A stretch of DNA of 64,000 bases from CAYJKB01 sp964370625 (GTDB taxonomy: Bacteria > Bacillota > Clostridia > Oscillospirales > Butyricicoccaceae): contig CAYJKB010000002.1 of the NCBI GenBank assembly GCA_964370625.1, positions 44,215-108,214 of the forward strand, written 5' to 3'. The translations under genes were made by a program, and so were the position numbers. The stretch's first letter is position 1; each line of letters begins with the position of its first letter. The notes beneath the pieces were generated by a model that saw nothing but the letters and a program-made list of their open reading frames with translations, ran no database searches and had not been told where the DNA came from. Shown here one piece after another: positions 24,857-34,484 of the stretch.

Positions 24857-25746
24857 AGATTAAGATAAGGTGTCGGATCAATTATCTTTCCGTTTATTCT
24901 TACTTCAAAATGTAGATGACTTCCTGTTGATACACCCGTTGAACCCATTTCTGCCACCTTTTCACCTATAGTAATTTCATCTCCACTAGATACACTTATT
25001 TTATCACAATGAGCATATAAAGTCTTAAATTCATTTCCGTGATCTATTATCAAATAATTTCCATAAGAATTGCTATATCCCGTATGTTCTATAATTCCAT
25101 CAGCAAAGGAATTAATTTGTGTTCCTGTTACATTTGCAATATCTATTCCATAATGAAAAGATTTTTCGAAGCTTACAGGGTGAATTCTATTTCCGAATGC
25201 TGAAGTAACTGTTCCGTTAGTCGGTGTAACATATGTAAATTCAGCTTTATATTTATCTTCTGATACAGCATCAAGTTCATTTGCCTCATTTTTATCATTT
25301 TCTTGTCCAAAATCCAACATTTCTGGGTGTAATAATTCTTCTGGAACAGCACTTTCACTTAAAAAAACAGGTACAAATTCTTCTTCTTGTTCTATAACTT
25401 CTTCTATTTCATCAGTTTGTTCGAACTTTCCCTCCTCATCTAATAATTCTTCTTCAAACATTGCAAATACTGTTTGAACTGCTTCTTCTGATACTCCTGA
25501 CACCATTTCTCCGATAGTTGTAACAGCTTCACTCACTTCCCTACTATTTACAACTTCAATTATTTTATTCCGAGCTTGCACTATAGCTTCTGTTCCCGTA
25601 AAATTTACAATACTAGTGACAAAAACTATGCTTACCAGACAAAACATTTTTACATCAAAACTGCTAATTGTACTTGAATTTTTGTTTTTTTTAGATTTTT
25701 CTATCATTCGCCTTTTTTTATTTATATATTTTCTGCTATTCGACAT
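24853..25746 (-). CDS. Membrane-anchored M23 (LytM) protein, SpoIVFA-like
   Basis: 297-residue single-pass protein. A Lys/Arg-rich N-terminus precedes one membrane helix (about 33-50), then a Glu-rich low-complexity stalk (about 95-175) and a C-terminal LytM domain (about 205-297). The zinc-site motifs are intact: HYGIDI and SHLHFEV. SpoIVFA proteins have such a LytM domain and inhibit the SpoIVFB protease; the coupled M50 gene supports this reading. An alternative is a genuine peptidoglycan endopeptidase. AAGGAGG precedes the chosen ATG at 25746. Confidence 0.75.
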   Translation of the reverse strand: MSNSRKYINKKRRMIEKSKKNKNSSTISSFDVKMFCLVSIVFVTSIVNFTGTEAIVQARNKIIEVVNSREVSEAVTTIGEMVSGVSEEAVQTVFAMFEEELLDEEGKFEQTDEIEEVIEQEEEFVPVFLSESAVPEELLHPEMLDFGQENDKNEANELDAVSEDKYKAEFTYVTPTNGTVTSAFGNRIHPVSFEKSFHYGIDIANVTGTQINSFADGIIEHTGYSNSYGNYLIIDHGNEFKTLYAHCDKISVSSGDEITIGEKVAEMGSTGVSTGSHLHFEVRINGKIIDPTPYLNL

Positions 25747-25807
25747 GTTAATTTCCTCCTTTTTATAATTTGTATTCAATAAAAATATATAATATGAGGA
25801 AAATTTT

Positions 25808-25837
25808 ATAGGCTGTGTCTTATCTGACACAGCCTAT
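25808..25837. terminator. Terminator after the ATP synthase operon
   Basis: Perfect stem ATAGGCTGTGTC / GACACAGCCTAT with a six-base loop, four bases after the atpC stop; the minus strand continues AAAATTTTCC. Member of the AGGCTGTG hairpin family. Confidence 0.8.
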
Positions 25838-25840
25838 AAT

Positions 25841-26239
25841 TTATTTACCAGCTATTCTAATACGATTAATAGCTTTTTTAAGTTTTAATTCTGCTAAACG
25901 ATTTTCATGTTCTGATTCTTTATTGATAAGTTTTCCTTCTGCTTTTTGTTTTGCTGTTTCAGCACGAGTAATATCAATCTCATCTGCCCACTCAAATGTG
26001 CCAGCTACAACAGTAACAACACCTGAAGTTACACTTACAAAACCATCAGATATAGCAGCTCTTTTTATTTGATTTCCGTTATATAGCGAAAATCCACCGA
26101 TTCCAAGTGCTGCAACATAATTTATATGTCTAGCTAAAATACCAACATCACCTTCACGAGTTTTTACAATAATTTTATCGGCACTATCATCGTAAACTAA
26201 TTTATCAGGTGTTACAATTTTTAATGCAAAGGAGGACAT
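25841..26239 (-). CDS. atpC: ATP synthase F1 epsilon subunit
   Basis: 132-residue subunit of the central stalk. The N-terminal beta-sandwich begins ALKIVTPDKLVYD and shows TREGDVGILARHI; the C-terminal part is a two-helix coiled-coil that can brake ATP hydrolysis. AAGGAG precedes the ATG, two bases after the atpD stop. Last gene of the operon. Confidence 0.95.
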   Translation of the reverse strand: MSSFALKIVTPDKLVYDDSADKIIVKTREGDVGILARHINYVAALGIGGFSLYNGNQIKRAAISDGFVSVTSGVVTVVAGTFEWADEIDITRAETAKQKAEGKLINKESEHENRLAELKLKKAINRIRIAGK

Positions 26240-26241
26240 AA

Positions 26242-27645
26242 TTATACTCCTTTCTTCGCCTTTTCAACTGCCTCTTCAATTGTACCAACCATAAGGAAGG
26301 CAGATTCAGGAAGATTATCATGTTTACCATCAATAATCTCAGCGAAACCACGAATTGTGTCTTTTATTGACACATATTTACCTTTAATACCTACAAATTG
26401 CTCTGCAACTGTAAAAGGTTGTGATAAAAATCTTTGAATACGTCTTGCACGTGCAACAGTTATTTTATCTTCATCAGATAATTCATCCATACCTAAAATC
26501 GCAATAATATCTTGAAGTTCTTTATAACGTTGAAGAATAGATTGAACACTTCTTGCAACTCTATAATGCTCTTCACCTACGATTTCAGGTGTTAAAATTC
26601 TTGAATTTGAATCAAGTGGGTCAACTGCTGGATAAATACCCATAGATGAAATCGCACGTGATAATACTGTTTGTGCATCTAAATGGGCAAATGTTGTTGC
26701 TGGCGCTGGGTCAGTTAAGTCATCAGCTGGAACATATACAGCCTGTACAGATGTAATTGAACCTTTTTTTGTTGAGGTGATACGTTCTTGTAATTCACCC
26801 ATGTCCGTTGCAAGTGTAGGTTGATATCCTACAGCAGACGGCATACGCCCTAATAATGCTGATACTTCTGAACCTGCTTGTGTAAATCTAAAGATATTAT
26901 CAATAAATAAAAGTACATCTTGGCCTTCTACATCTCGGAAATATTCAGCCATAGTAAGCCCTGATAGACCCACCCTCATCCTAGCTCCTGGTGGCTCATT
27001 CATTTGTCCATAAACTAAAGCTGTTTTATTAATAACTCCGCTTTCTGTCATTTCATTGAATAAGTCATTACCCTCACGTGTACGCTCACCTACACCTGTA
27101 AATACAGAAATACCACCATGTTGATTTGCTACGTTATTGATAAGCTCCATAATAAGAACAGTTTTACCAACACCAGCTCCTCCAAACAGACCAATCTTAC
27201 CACCTTTTGCATATGGTGCAATAAGGTCTACTACTTTTATCCCTGTTTCAAGAATTTCTGTAGATGTTTCTTGTTCTTCATATGATGGCGCTGTACGGTG
27301 AATTGACATATAAAGGTCATCAGCTTGTTTTTCAAAAGGCTTATCATCTATTGGCTCGCCTAATAGATTAAAAATTCTGCCCAGTGTCGCTCTGCCCACA
27401 GGTACTTTAATTGGGCTACCTGTATCTAATGCTTTTGTCCCACGAATAAGCCCATCTGTTGACTGCATAGAAATACAACGCACTGTGTCTTGCCCAATAT
27501 GTTGAGCAACTTCTGCTGTTATACAGTCCTCTCCTTCACCTATGTGAATAGAGTTTAAAAGATTAGGCAAATTATCCGCAGCAAACTTTATATCAAGTAC
27601 AGGTCCAATAATTTGAACAATTGTACCATAATTTTGTTTGTCCAT
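26242..27645 (-). CDS. atpD: ATP synthase F1 beta subunit
   Basis: 467-residue catalytic subunit. P-loop GGAGVGKT, catalytic GERTREGND and LLFIDNIFRFTQAGSE are present, and the full length is normal. AAGGAG precedes the ATG. In order between atpG and atpC. Confidence 0.98.
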   Translation of the reverse strand: MDKQNYGTIVQIIGPVLDIKFAADNLPNLLNSIHIGEGEDCITAEVAQHIGQDTVRCISMQSTDGLIRGTKALDTGSPIKVPVGRATLGRIFNLLGEPIDDKPFEKQADDLYMSIHRTAPSYEEQETSTEILETGIKVVDLIAPYAKGGKIGLFGGAGVGKTVLIMELINNVANQHGGISVFTGVGERTREGNDLFNEMTESGVINKTALVYGQMNEPPGARMRVGLSGLTMAEYFRDVEGQDVLLFIDNIFRFTQAGSEVSALLGRMPSAVGYQPTLATDMGELQERITSTKKGSITSVQAVYVPADDLTDPAPATTFAHLDAQTVLSRAISSMGIYPAVDPLDSNSRILTPEIVGEEHYRVARSVQSILQRYKELQDIIAILGMDELSDEDKITVARARRIQRFLSQPFTVAEQFVGIKGKYVSIKDTIRGFAEIIDGKHDNLPESAFLMVGTIEEAVEKAKKGV

Positions 27646-27673
27646 GCGTAAATCTCCTTATTTTCCTTAGATT

Positions 27674-28522
27674 TTAAAAGTTACCCGAACCTGCTACAAT
27701 TTCTGTAATTTCTTGAGTAATTGCCGCTTGTCTTGCTCTGTTGTATTTAAGTCCAAGGGTGTCTATCATTTCTTGTGCATTATCTGATGCATTTTCCATA
27801 GCAAGACGTCTTGCTGCTTGTTCTGATGCATAAGATTCTACAATTCCTCCATATAAAATACCAGTTACATAAAGTGGCACAATCGAATCAAATACTTCTT
27901 CTGCTGTTGGGTCGTATTGTGTTAACATACCCTTATCAAATTCGTCATCTGGTGCTACTGCGTCAATTGGTAATAGCTTTATATTACGTGGTATTTGTGT
28001 AAGTGGAGATACAAATTCTGTATAAACTACAAACGCTTCGTCGATTTCACCTGTTCTATATAATTCTAAAAGTTTTTTAGAAATTACACTAACTTCAGAA
28101 ACATTTATTTGCTCTGCAATATTTGGATGGTTTTCAATAACTGTAAAGTCTCTTTTTGTGTAATAATCCATCGATTTTTTACCAATAGTTATTATTTTTG
28201 GAGATTTTCCAGCCATTTCAGCAGCTGCAAATTTAAAAACACCAATATTATATCCGCCAGCGAGCCCTCTGTCCCCTGCAACTACAACATATGCTGTGTT
28301 TTTAATTTTTCTTTCTCTTGTGTAAACGGAGGAGAAATCACGATTTTCTTTTGCAATTCGTATAATCGTTTCGTTGATTGTATTAAAATATGGTCTAACG
28401 CTTAGCGCTTTTTCTTTAGCACGACGAAATTTAGAGGAAGATACAAGCTCCATTGCTTTTGTAATCTGCATTGTGCTTTGTACACTCTTAATCCGTTGTC
28501 TAATATCTTTCATATTCGCCAT
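27674..28522 (-). CDS. atpG: ATP synthase F1 gamma subunit
   Basis: 282-residue rotor shaft. The N-terminal coil MKDIRQRIKSVQSTMQITKA and the C-terminal coil NARQ-type RARQAAITQEITEIV segment are diagnostic. GGAGG lies six bases before the ATG at 28522 (protein begins MANMKDI); an upstream in-frame codon is ignored. Confidence 0.97.
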   Translation of the reverse strand: MANMKDIRQRIKSVQSTMQITKAMELVSSSKFRRAKEKALSVRPYFNTINETIIRIAKENRDFSSVYTRERKIKNTAYVVVAGDRGLAGGYNIGVFKFAAAEMAGKSPKIITIGKKSMDYYTKRDFTVIENHPNIAEQINVSEVSVISKKLLELYRTGEIDEAFVVYTEFVSPLTQIPRNIKLLPIDAVAPDDEFDKGMLTQYDPTAEEVFDSIVPLYVTGILYGGIVESYASEQAARRLAMENASDNAQEMIDTLGLKYNRARQAAITQEITEIVAGSGNF

Positions 28523-28613
28523 ATTCTTCCTCCTTTCCAAATAAATTTAAATGAAAACTTTGTGTTGCATTATAATCTCATACTTATTGAGGGTTGAAAT
28601 TCAATGCTATTGA

Positions 28614-30128
28614 CTAATTTTCTTTTAAAAATTTTTCAGAAAGTTCAGAAATAGCAGTTTTAAGTTTTGCCATAGCTTCTTCTGAGAGTGCTTTTGTATT
28701 ACGAATTTCTTCTGTAATTGCTGGATATGCCCCATCAATATACTCAAAAAGTTCAGCTTCGAATTTTGTTATAAGTTCCAACGGAATAGCAGATAACATA
28801 TTATTTACAACAGCATAAATTATAAGTATTTGATGTTCAACACTAATGGGGCTACCCTGTGGCTGTTTTAATACTTCCACAATACGTCCACCTTGTTCAA
28901 GACGAGCTTTTGTGTCAGCATCAAGATCTGAACCAAACTGAGCAAAAGCTTGAAGTTCACGATATTGTGAATATAAGATTTTAAGCGTACCTGCAACTTT
29001 TTTCATTGCCTTGATTTGTGCATTACCACCAACACGAGAAACAGATATACCAGGGTTTACAGCAGGTCTAATCCCTGAGTGGAAAAGTTCCGTTTCAAGG
29101 AATATTTGTCCATCTGTAATTGAAATTACGTTTGTTGGAATATATGCTGATACGTCCCCTGCTTGTGTTTCAATAATCGGTAACGCTGTAAGCGAGCCTC
29201 CACCATATTCAGGTGCAATATTCGCAGCTCTTTCAAGTAGTCTTGAATGGATATAAAATACATCCCCAGGATATGCTTCACGTCCTGGTGGCCTGTGTAG
29301 TAAAAGAGATAATGCACGATATGCAACAGCATGTTTTGATAAATCATCATAGATGATAAGTGCATCTTTTCCTTTTGACATAAAATATTCCCCAATAGAA
29401 CAACCTGTATAAGGTGCTATATATTGCAGTGGTGCAGTTTCTGATGCTGTAGCCGAAACTACAACTGTATAATCCATTGCACCATTTTTAGTAAGCATTT
29501 CTACAACGTTTACTACTGTTGAACGTTTTTGACCTATAGCAACATAAATACAAAGTACATCTTTCCCTTTTTGATTGATGATTGTATCTAGTGCAATAGT
29601 TGATTTACCAGTTTGTCTATCACCAATGATAAGCTCACGCTGTCCACGTCCAATTGGAATCATTGCATCTATCGCTTTGATACCTGTTTGAAGTGGTCTA
29701 TCAACTGATTGTCGAACAATAATCCCTGGGGCATTTGTTTCGATAGGTCGAAATTCATTAGCTTCAATAGGCCCTTTACCGTCAATCGGTTGACCTAATG
29801 CATTAACTACCCTGCCAAGCATTGCGTCCCCAACTGGAACTTCAACAACTTTACCAGTACGTTTTACTGTATCACCTTCTTTTATGCCTGTGTCTTCACC
29901 TAGCATAACTACCCCTACGGAGTCTTGTTCTAAGTTTTGTGCCATAGCATAAACAGACCCTGGGAATTCTAAAAGTTCACCAGCCATACAGTTCTCAAGT
30001 CCATAGACTTTAGCAATACCATCACCAACTGAGATTACAGTACCTACATCTGTCATTTCGACTTTTGTTTTATAATTTTTAATTTGCTCTTTAATAAGTC
30101 CACTTATTTCTTCTGGGCGTAAATCCAT
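28614..30128 (-). CDS. atpA: ATP synthase F1 alpha subunit
   Basis: 504-residue non-catalytic nucleotide-binding subunit. P-loop GDRQTGKS and the arginine-finger region around SISVRSGN-equivalent VNPGISVSRVGGNAQIKAMK are visible. I choose ATG 30128 (MDLRPEEIS) because AAGGAAG lies about ten bases ahead and the length becomes standard; an ATG eight codons upstream overlaps atpH. Confidence 0.97.
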   Translation of the reverse strand: MDLRPEEISGLIKEQIKNYKTKVEMTDVGTVISVGDGIAKVYGLENCMAGELLEFPGSVYAMAQNLEQDSVGVVMLGEDTGIKEGDTVKRTGKVVEVPVGDAMLGRVVNALGQPIDGKGPIEANEFRPIETNAPGIIVRQSVDRPLQTGIKAIDAMIPIGRGQRELIIGDRQTGKSTIALDTIINQKGKDVLCIYVAIGQKRSTVVNVVEMLTKNGAMDYTVVVSATASETAPLQYIAPYTGCSIGEYFMSKGKDALIIYDDLSKHAVAYRALSLLLHRPPGREAYPGDVFYIHSRLLERAANIAPEYGGGSLTALPIIETQAGDVSAYIPTNVISITDGQIFLETELFHSGIRPAVNPGISVSRVGGNAQIKAMKKVAGTLKILYSQYRELQAFAQFGSDLDADTKARLEQGGRIVEVLKQPQGSPISVEHQILIIYAVVNNMLSAIPLELITKFEAELFEYIDGAYPAITEEIRNTKALSEEAMAKLKTAISELSEKFLKEN

Positions 30129-30144
30129 GAATGCACCAACTTCC

Positions 30145-30687
30145 TTACGCATTTATTTGTTTTATTTGAGATGAAATATCCCAAAGTTTTGTTTTAACGC
30201 TATTGTCAATTTGTTCATTGCCGATTTTTACTATTAACCCACCGATAATCGATGTATCAATTTTAAGCTTTAGTGAAATTTTCTTACCTGTAAGTGTTGA
30301 TAATTTTGCACTTAAAGCTTGTTGTTGCTCAGTTGATAATTCAATAACTGACGTAACTTCTGCTTCGCAAATTCCATTTTCCTCGTTGAAAATTTCTTTA
30401 TACGCTGTGCATGCACCTAAAAAAGATGATGCTCTGCCTTTTTCTGTCATAAGTAAAAGAAAACTTTCTACATAATCGGATAATTTCCCTTTAAATACTG
30501 CTGAAACCAACTCTTTCTTTTCAGAAAATGCAATTGCAGGTGATGTTAGTAGTTTTAAAAAATCACTGTTTTCGTTCAAAATTTCGCCAAGGCTCATTAG
30601 TTCTTCTAAAATTTCTTTTTCGCTTTTATTTTCTTTTGCAAGTTCATAAAGTGATTTTGCATATCTCTCTTCAACAAGTGATAACAT
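30145..30687 (-). CDS. atpH: ATP synthase F1 delta subunit
   Basis: 180-residue peripheral-stalk subunit joining F1 to the b subunit. N-terminal six-helix domain starts with EERYAKSLYELAKE, and the C-terminal strand region shows DTSIIGGLIVKIGNEQID. Its ATG shares a base with the atpF stop (TAATG), indicating coupled translation. Confidence 0.95.
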   Translation of the reverse strand: MLSLVEERYAKSLYELAKENKSEKEILEELMSLGEILNENSDFLKLLTSPAIAFSEKKELVSAVFKGKLSDYVESFLLLMTEKGRASSFLGACTAYKEIFNEENGICEAEVTSVIELSTEQQQALSAKLSTLTGKKISLKLKIDTSIIGGLIVKIGNEQIDNSVKTKLWDISSQIKQINA

Positions 30688-31190
30688 TAAGCTTCACCTA
30701 CATTACTAATAAATTCGTCAATCAATGATTTATGATCTTTTTCGTTAATATCTTTTTCAATAACTTTTGATGCAATCATAACTGCCATTTCAGAAATTTC
30801 ACTTTGAATTTCTTTAATTGTACGCTTTTTCTCTTGTTCTATAGACACCTCTGCTTTTTTGAGCATGTGTCCCGCTTGTTTGTTTGCATCAGCAAGTATT
30901 TCTTCTGCTTTTTGTGTGGCTGTTTTTGTGCTTTTCTTAACAAGCTCTGCAGCTTCTTCTTTAGCTAGAGCCATACGTTTTGTATAATCTAGCTTCATAT
31001 TTTCTGCATCTTTTTTCGAACGTTCAGCTTCTGTATAAATTGCATCAATTTCTTTTTCTCTTTGAGCAATAATATTTTTAACTGGTTGATATAATAAGTT
31101 TCTCACAATTAAAAAAGTGATAATTGTATTCGCAAATGTTGCAATAATTTCAAATGCACCTATGCTTATAAACGCTTGGAATTCTCCCAT
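30687..31190 (-). CDS. atpF: ATP synthase Fo b subunit
   Basis: 167-residue stator subunit: one N-terminal membrane helix (about 10-30, FANTIITFLIVRNLLYQPV) and a long charged coiled coil. GGAGG precedes the ATG. Normal length. Confidence 0.95.
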   Translation of the reverse strand: MGEFQAFISIGAFEIIATFANTIITFLIVRNLLYQPVKNIIAQREKEIDAIYTEAERSKKDAENMKLDYTKRMALAKEEAAELVKKSTKTATQKAEEILADANKQAGHMLKKAEVSIEQEKKRTIKEIQSEISEMAVMIASKVIEKDINEKDHKSLIDEFISNVGEA

Positions 31191-31231
31191 TTATTTTTCC
31201 TCCTTCCAGAGTAAATTTCTATTTTATGCTA

Positions 31232-31498
31232 TTATAAGAAATTTTTTAGTACGTCTATAAAAGGATTCGCAAATAATAGGATAAGTGCAACAACAAGTCC
31301 GTAGATACCTGTTGATTCTGCCATCGCAGCACCTAAAATCATTGTACGAGTTATATCTGATTGTGCTTCTGGTTGACGTCCTACTGCTTCAGCTGCTTTA
31401 CCTGCTGCATAACCTTGACCTACCCCAGGCCCTATACCTGCTATCATAGCTAAACCTGCACCTATTGCTGATGCTCCTAATAAGATTGCCATTTCCAT
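31232..31498 (-). CDS. atpE: ATP synthase Fo c subunit, sodium-type signature
   Basis: 88-residue hairpin of two membrane helices joined by the polar loop GRQPEA. The ion-binding carboxylate is Glu61 in AAMAESTGIYG. Together with Gln28 in helix one, Ser62, Thr63 and Tyr66 this reproduces the ligand set known for sodium-binding c rings of Ilyobacter-type enzymes; proton-type rings usually lack it. I therefore infer sodium coupling. GGAGG precedes the ATG. Confidence 0.96.
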   Translation of the reverse strand: MEMAILLGASAIGAGLAMIAGIGPGVGQGYAAGKAAEAVGRQPEAQSDITRTMILGAAMAESTGIYGLVVALILLFANPFIDVLKNFL

Positions 31499-31542
31499 AA
31501 TAAAATCCTCCTAAGTAAAATTTTTTAATATTTTTGTAAATT

Positions 31543-32232
31543 TTAATCGTCCATTGCCATTGCGACAAATACCATTGATAACATACAGAAGATAAATGCT
31601 TGAAGTGCTGATGTGAATAAATCAAAATAGATGGATAAAAATCCTGGTAAACCTATTTGAAAAATCGGTATTGGCAAATTGCCTACAGCTGCTAATGCAT
31701 CATATAATAGTGATGTGATTACCATACCACCAGCTATATTACCAAAATGACGAAATGCAAGCGAGACAGGGTTTGAAAATTCGCTTAATAAATTCAGTGG
31801 AACCATAAATGCCATAGGCTCTGCAAAGCCTTTTAATCTGTTTTTTATACCTTTTCTGCGAATTGAATTGTACTGTACGAGGAAGAATGTCATAAGTGCC
31901 CAACCAAGTGTCGTGTTAAGGTCTGCTGTTGGTGGTCTTAGTGTAAAAAGGCTTGATAAGCTCGATAGAAACGAAAATAACATCAGTGCCATGAAATATG
32001 GAACAAATGCCATTTTATCGCTTCCCATTGTCTGCCCTACAAAATCGTCTAGTGCTGTTACTGCCTTTTCTGCTATTATTTGTTTGCCTTTTGGTATGAC
32101 TTTTAAATTATGACTTAAAAACAAACAAATACCCAAAATCACAAGCATTACTATCCAAGAGTTTACCAAGGTTTCCGTTATAGGCAATCCCCCAAAGATT
32201 GGAATTTCGAAATATATTCTAGGTCCAGTCAT
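31543..32232 (-). CDS. atpB: ATP synthase Fo a subunit
   Basis: 229-residue polytopic stator subunit forming the ion half-channels. The essential Arg lies in VSLAFRHFGNIAGG, and the last helices contain the QAFIFCMLSMVFVAMA stretch typical of the family. AAGGAGG precedes the ATG. Confidence 0.96.
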   Translation of the reverse strand: MTGPRIYFEIPIFGGLPITETLVNSWIVMLVILGICLFLSHNLKVIPKGKQIIAEKAVTALDDFVGQTMGSDKMAFVPYFMALMLFSFLSSLSSLFTLRPPTADLNTTLGWALMTFFLVQYNSIRRKGIKNRLKGFAEPMAFMVPLNLLSEFSNPVSLAFRHFGNIAGGMVITSLLYDALAAVGNLPIPIFQIGLPGFLSIYFDLFTSALQAFIFCMLSMVFVAMAMDD

Positions 32233-32235
32233 TAT

Positions 32236-32610
32236 TTAACCTCCTTTCTTTACGAATATACTTTTCCAAACTGTAATAAGTTTTGGAAAAAACATAGGAA
32301 TGACTACTGCAAGTGGATTTAAAAATTCTATTTTAAGCGAAAGATATATTACTCCACCTGTGAGCATATATCTTAACATGTATTGTGCAAACATATATTT
32401 TTGTGCCCCAGCAGGACCTTTATCCATCGCATTATCGCAAGCATACGCAATCATATAAAAATTGAAAATTATATATATTGTACCCAAGATTATGCTGATT
32501 AATGTGCCTAAGTCATAGTATCCACACAGACTAAAAGCAATATACGAAGCCAAACTCAAAAAAATAAGAGGCGGCAAAAGCTTTAAAAGTTCTTGCGATA
32601 TGACATTCAT
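32236..32610 (-). CDS. ATP synthase subunit I-like membrane protein
   Basis: 124-residue protein with four predicted membrane helices, in the position where Firmicutes carry atpI (assembly factor for the c ring in known systems). The pair PAGAQKYMFAQYMLRYMLTGG matches the ATP synthase I family pattern. Start overlaps the preceding gene by ATGA. Function is from family and location. Confidence 0.8.
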   Translation of the reverse strand: MNVISQELLKLLPPLIFLSLASYIAFSLCGYYDLGTLISIILGTIYIIFNFYMIAYACDNAMDKGPAGAQKYMFAQYMLRYMLTGGVIYLSLKIEFLNPLAVVIPMFFPKLITVWKSIFVKKGG

Positions 32611-32861
32611 AGTCTACCCCTCTCTTTTTTGCTTTTTTCCGCCTCTTTTTCAGCATATCTAAAAAATTTTATACAATTGATGCCAGCCGAAATCAAGCCT
32701 AAAAAAATGCTAATTAGTACTATTATATCGCTAAATCCAAATTGATTTTTTAAGTAATTACCAATTAAAGTGCAAACTACAATTGGTATTATAACCGAAA
32801 GTCCGAGTTGTGTTATCCACGCTAAATATTTAAAGGCACTATATTTCGATTGTTCAGCCAC
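32607..32861 (-). CDS. AtpZ-like small membrane protein
   Basis: 84-residue protein with two membrane helices and a Lys/Glu-rich tail, matching the AtpZ/AtpI family that precedes ATP synthase operons and has been linked to magnesium or calcium supply and c-ring assembly. The start is GTG (32859-32861) with GAGGGGGG seven bases upstream. First gene of the operon. Confidence 0.75.
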   Translation of the reverse strand: MAEQSKYSAFKYLAWITQLGLSVIIPIVVCTLIGNYLKNQFGFSDIIVLISIFLGLISAGINCIKFFRYAEKEAEKSKKERGRL

Positions 32862-33197
32862 TTTGTAGCCCCCCTCGTAAATATTTATGTACTTTTTATA
32901 TTGTGTGATTATTTTTTTGTTTATTAATTAGAAATATATTCCAACTTAATACACTTATATGATAACATATTATCTAAAATTTATCTAGAAAATTTATATT
33001 TTAATTTTAGTGTATATAATTTTTTTATAGAGTTAAACAAATAATCAAAGACTTTTTTGTAAGTTTTAGATAACATTATATACATTTTTTGTTAAAACAA
33101 ACATGAAATTATTCCCTTATTATGTAATAAATTTTCTTTATAGATAAAAAATCTTATTTTTTTATAATTTTTTTGCTTTTCTAATGTAATCTTTAGA
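32862..33197. other. AT-rich leader region of the ATP synthase operon
   Basis: 336 bases without a gene. It must hold the operon promoter but I find no -35/-10 pair that stands out among many AT-rich matches; TTGTTT with a TATATA 16 bases on (around 33025-33050, minus strand) is the best but poor. No riboswitch-like structure recognised. Confidence 0.4.
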
Positions 33198-34484
33198 TTA
33201 ATATTCACATATCAGTTGCATATCTTGAAGTTCGCATATTTTCACAACGACTTTTTGATTTTTACTAAGTTCTTTCTGTTGTGATAATATTTTCACTGAA
33301 AAATCTTTGTCACCATGACCTGTGTAAAAATCTTTCTTTTGCTGTTCTATAATTACATTTGTGTATGTGCCAATTTGTGAATTTAAAAAAGTTTTTCGCA
33401 TGTTTTCTGCAAGTTCTTTTAGTTTTTCTGCACGAGCATTTTTAATCTGCACATCAATTTGACCATCCATAGATGCAGCTTTTGTACCTTCTCTAACAGA
33501 ATATGGAAACACATGCATATCAGCAAAATTCATTTGCTTGCAAAACTCATAAGTTTTATTATTTTCATCTTCAGTTTCATTTGGAAAACCTACTATAACA
33601 TCAGTTGTGATAGATGGGTCATCAAAATATTCTCTTAGCAGTTTTATTGATTTTGCAAAATCAGCTGTGTTATATTTTCTGTTCATGCGAGACAAAACAC
33701 TATCACACCCACTTTGAAGGGATAAATGAAAATGCTTTGCAAGGTTTGAAAAAACAGATAAACGTTTGCAAAATTCTTGTGTTATTGTTCTAGGTTCAAG
33801 CGAACCTAATCTAAATCTAATATCAGGAGCTTTATTGCATAATTTTTCAATTAAATCTATTAGGTTAGTGCCTGTTTCAAAATCTTTACCGTACGATGAA
33901 ATTTCAATTCCTGTTATTATAATTTCTCCGACATTATCATTTTGTAATTTTTGCACTTCCAGTACAGCATTTTCTAAATCTAATGAGCGTACCCGTCCTC
34001 TAGCATATGGAATAATACAATAAGAACAAAAGTTATCACAACCATCTTGTACTTTAAGTAATGCTCTAGTTCTTCCTTCAAGAACTCCTGATGGCAATAC
34101 TTCAAACTCTTGTTTTCCTGCTGGCTTTACAGTGTTTACAACACCATTTGCAATATTATGTTCTTGACAAAGTCTTATAACATCTGCTCTGTTTTCTGTT
34201 CCACAAATTATATCTACTCCATCAATCTGACTTGCCTTTTCAGGGCTGATTTGCGAAAAGCAACCACATAAAGCAATAATAGCATTTGGATTTTGTGTTT
34301 TTAATTTATTTATAGCTCTTATATTTTTTTTATCGCTAACAGATGTTACAGTGCATGTGTTGATAACTACTGCGTCAGCATCATTTTCACATACTGTATG
34401 TCCCTCTTGACGACATAGCTTCATAAGGCTCTGTGTTTCAAATTGATTTACTTTGCAACCTAGTGTAAAAAAACAAAATTTCAT
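33198..34484 (-). CDS. mtaB: tRNA (t6A37) methylthiotransferase MtaB
   Basis: 428-residue radical SAM enzyme adding a methylthio group to threonylcarbamoyl-adenosine 37 of tRNA. N-terminal UPF0004 domain has FTLGCKVNQFE plus two further Cys (INTCTVT and LCGCFSQ) for one cluster; the radical SAM motif is CDNFCSYCIIPYARG; a TRAM-like C-terminal domain closes the protein. GGGAG precedes the ATG at 34484; the open frame extends 35 codons upstream without a ribosome binding site. Confidence 0.95.
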   Translation of the reverse strand: MKFCFFTLGCKVNQFETQSLMKLCRQEGHTVCENDADAVVINTCTVTSVSDKKNIRAINKLKTQNPNAIIALCGCFSQISPEKASQIDGVDIICGTENRADVIRLCQEHNIANGVVNTVKPAGKQEFEVLPSGVLEGRTRALLKVQDGCDNFCSYCIIPYARGRVRSLDLENAVLEVQKLQNDNVGEIIITGIEISSYGKDFETGTNLIDLIEKLCNKAPDIRFRLGSLEPRTITQEFCKRLSVFSNLAKHFHLSLQSGCDSVLSRMNRKYNTADFAKSIKLLREYFDDPSITTDVIVGFPNETEDENNKTYEFCKQMNFADMHVFPYSVREGTKAASMDGQIDVQIKNARAEKLKELAENMRKTFLNSQIGTYTNVIIEQQKKDFYTGHGDKDFSVKILSQQKELSKNQKVVVKICELQDMQLICEY

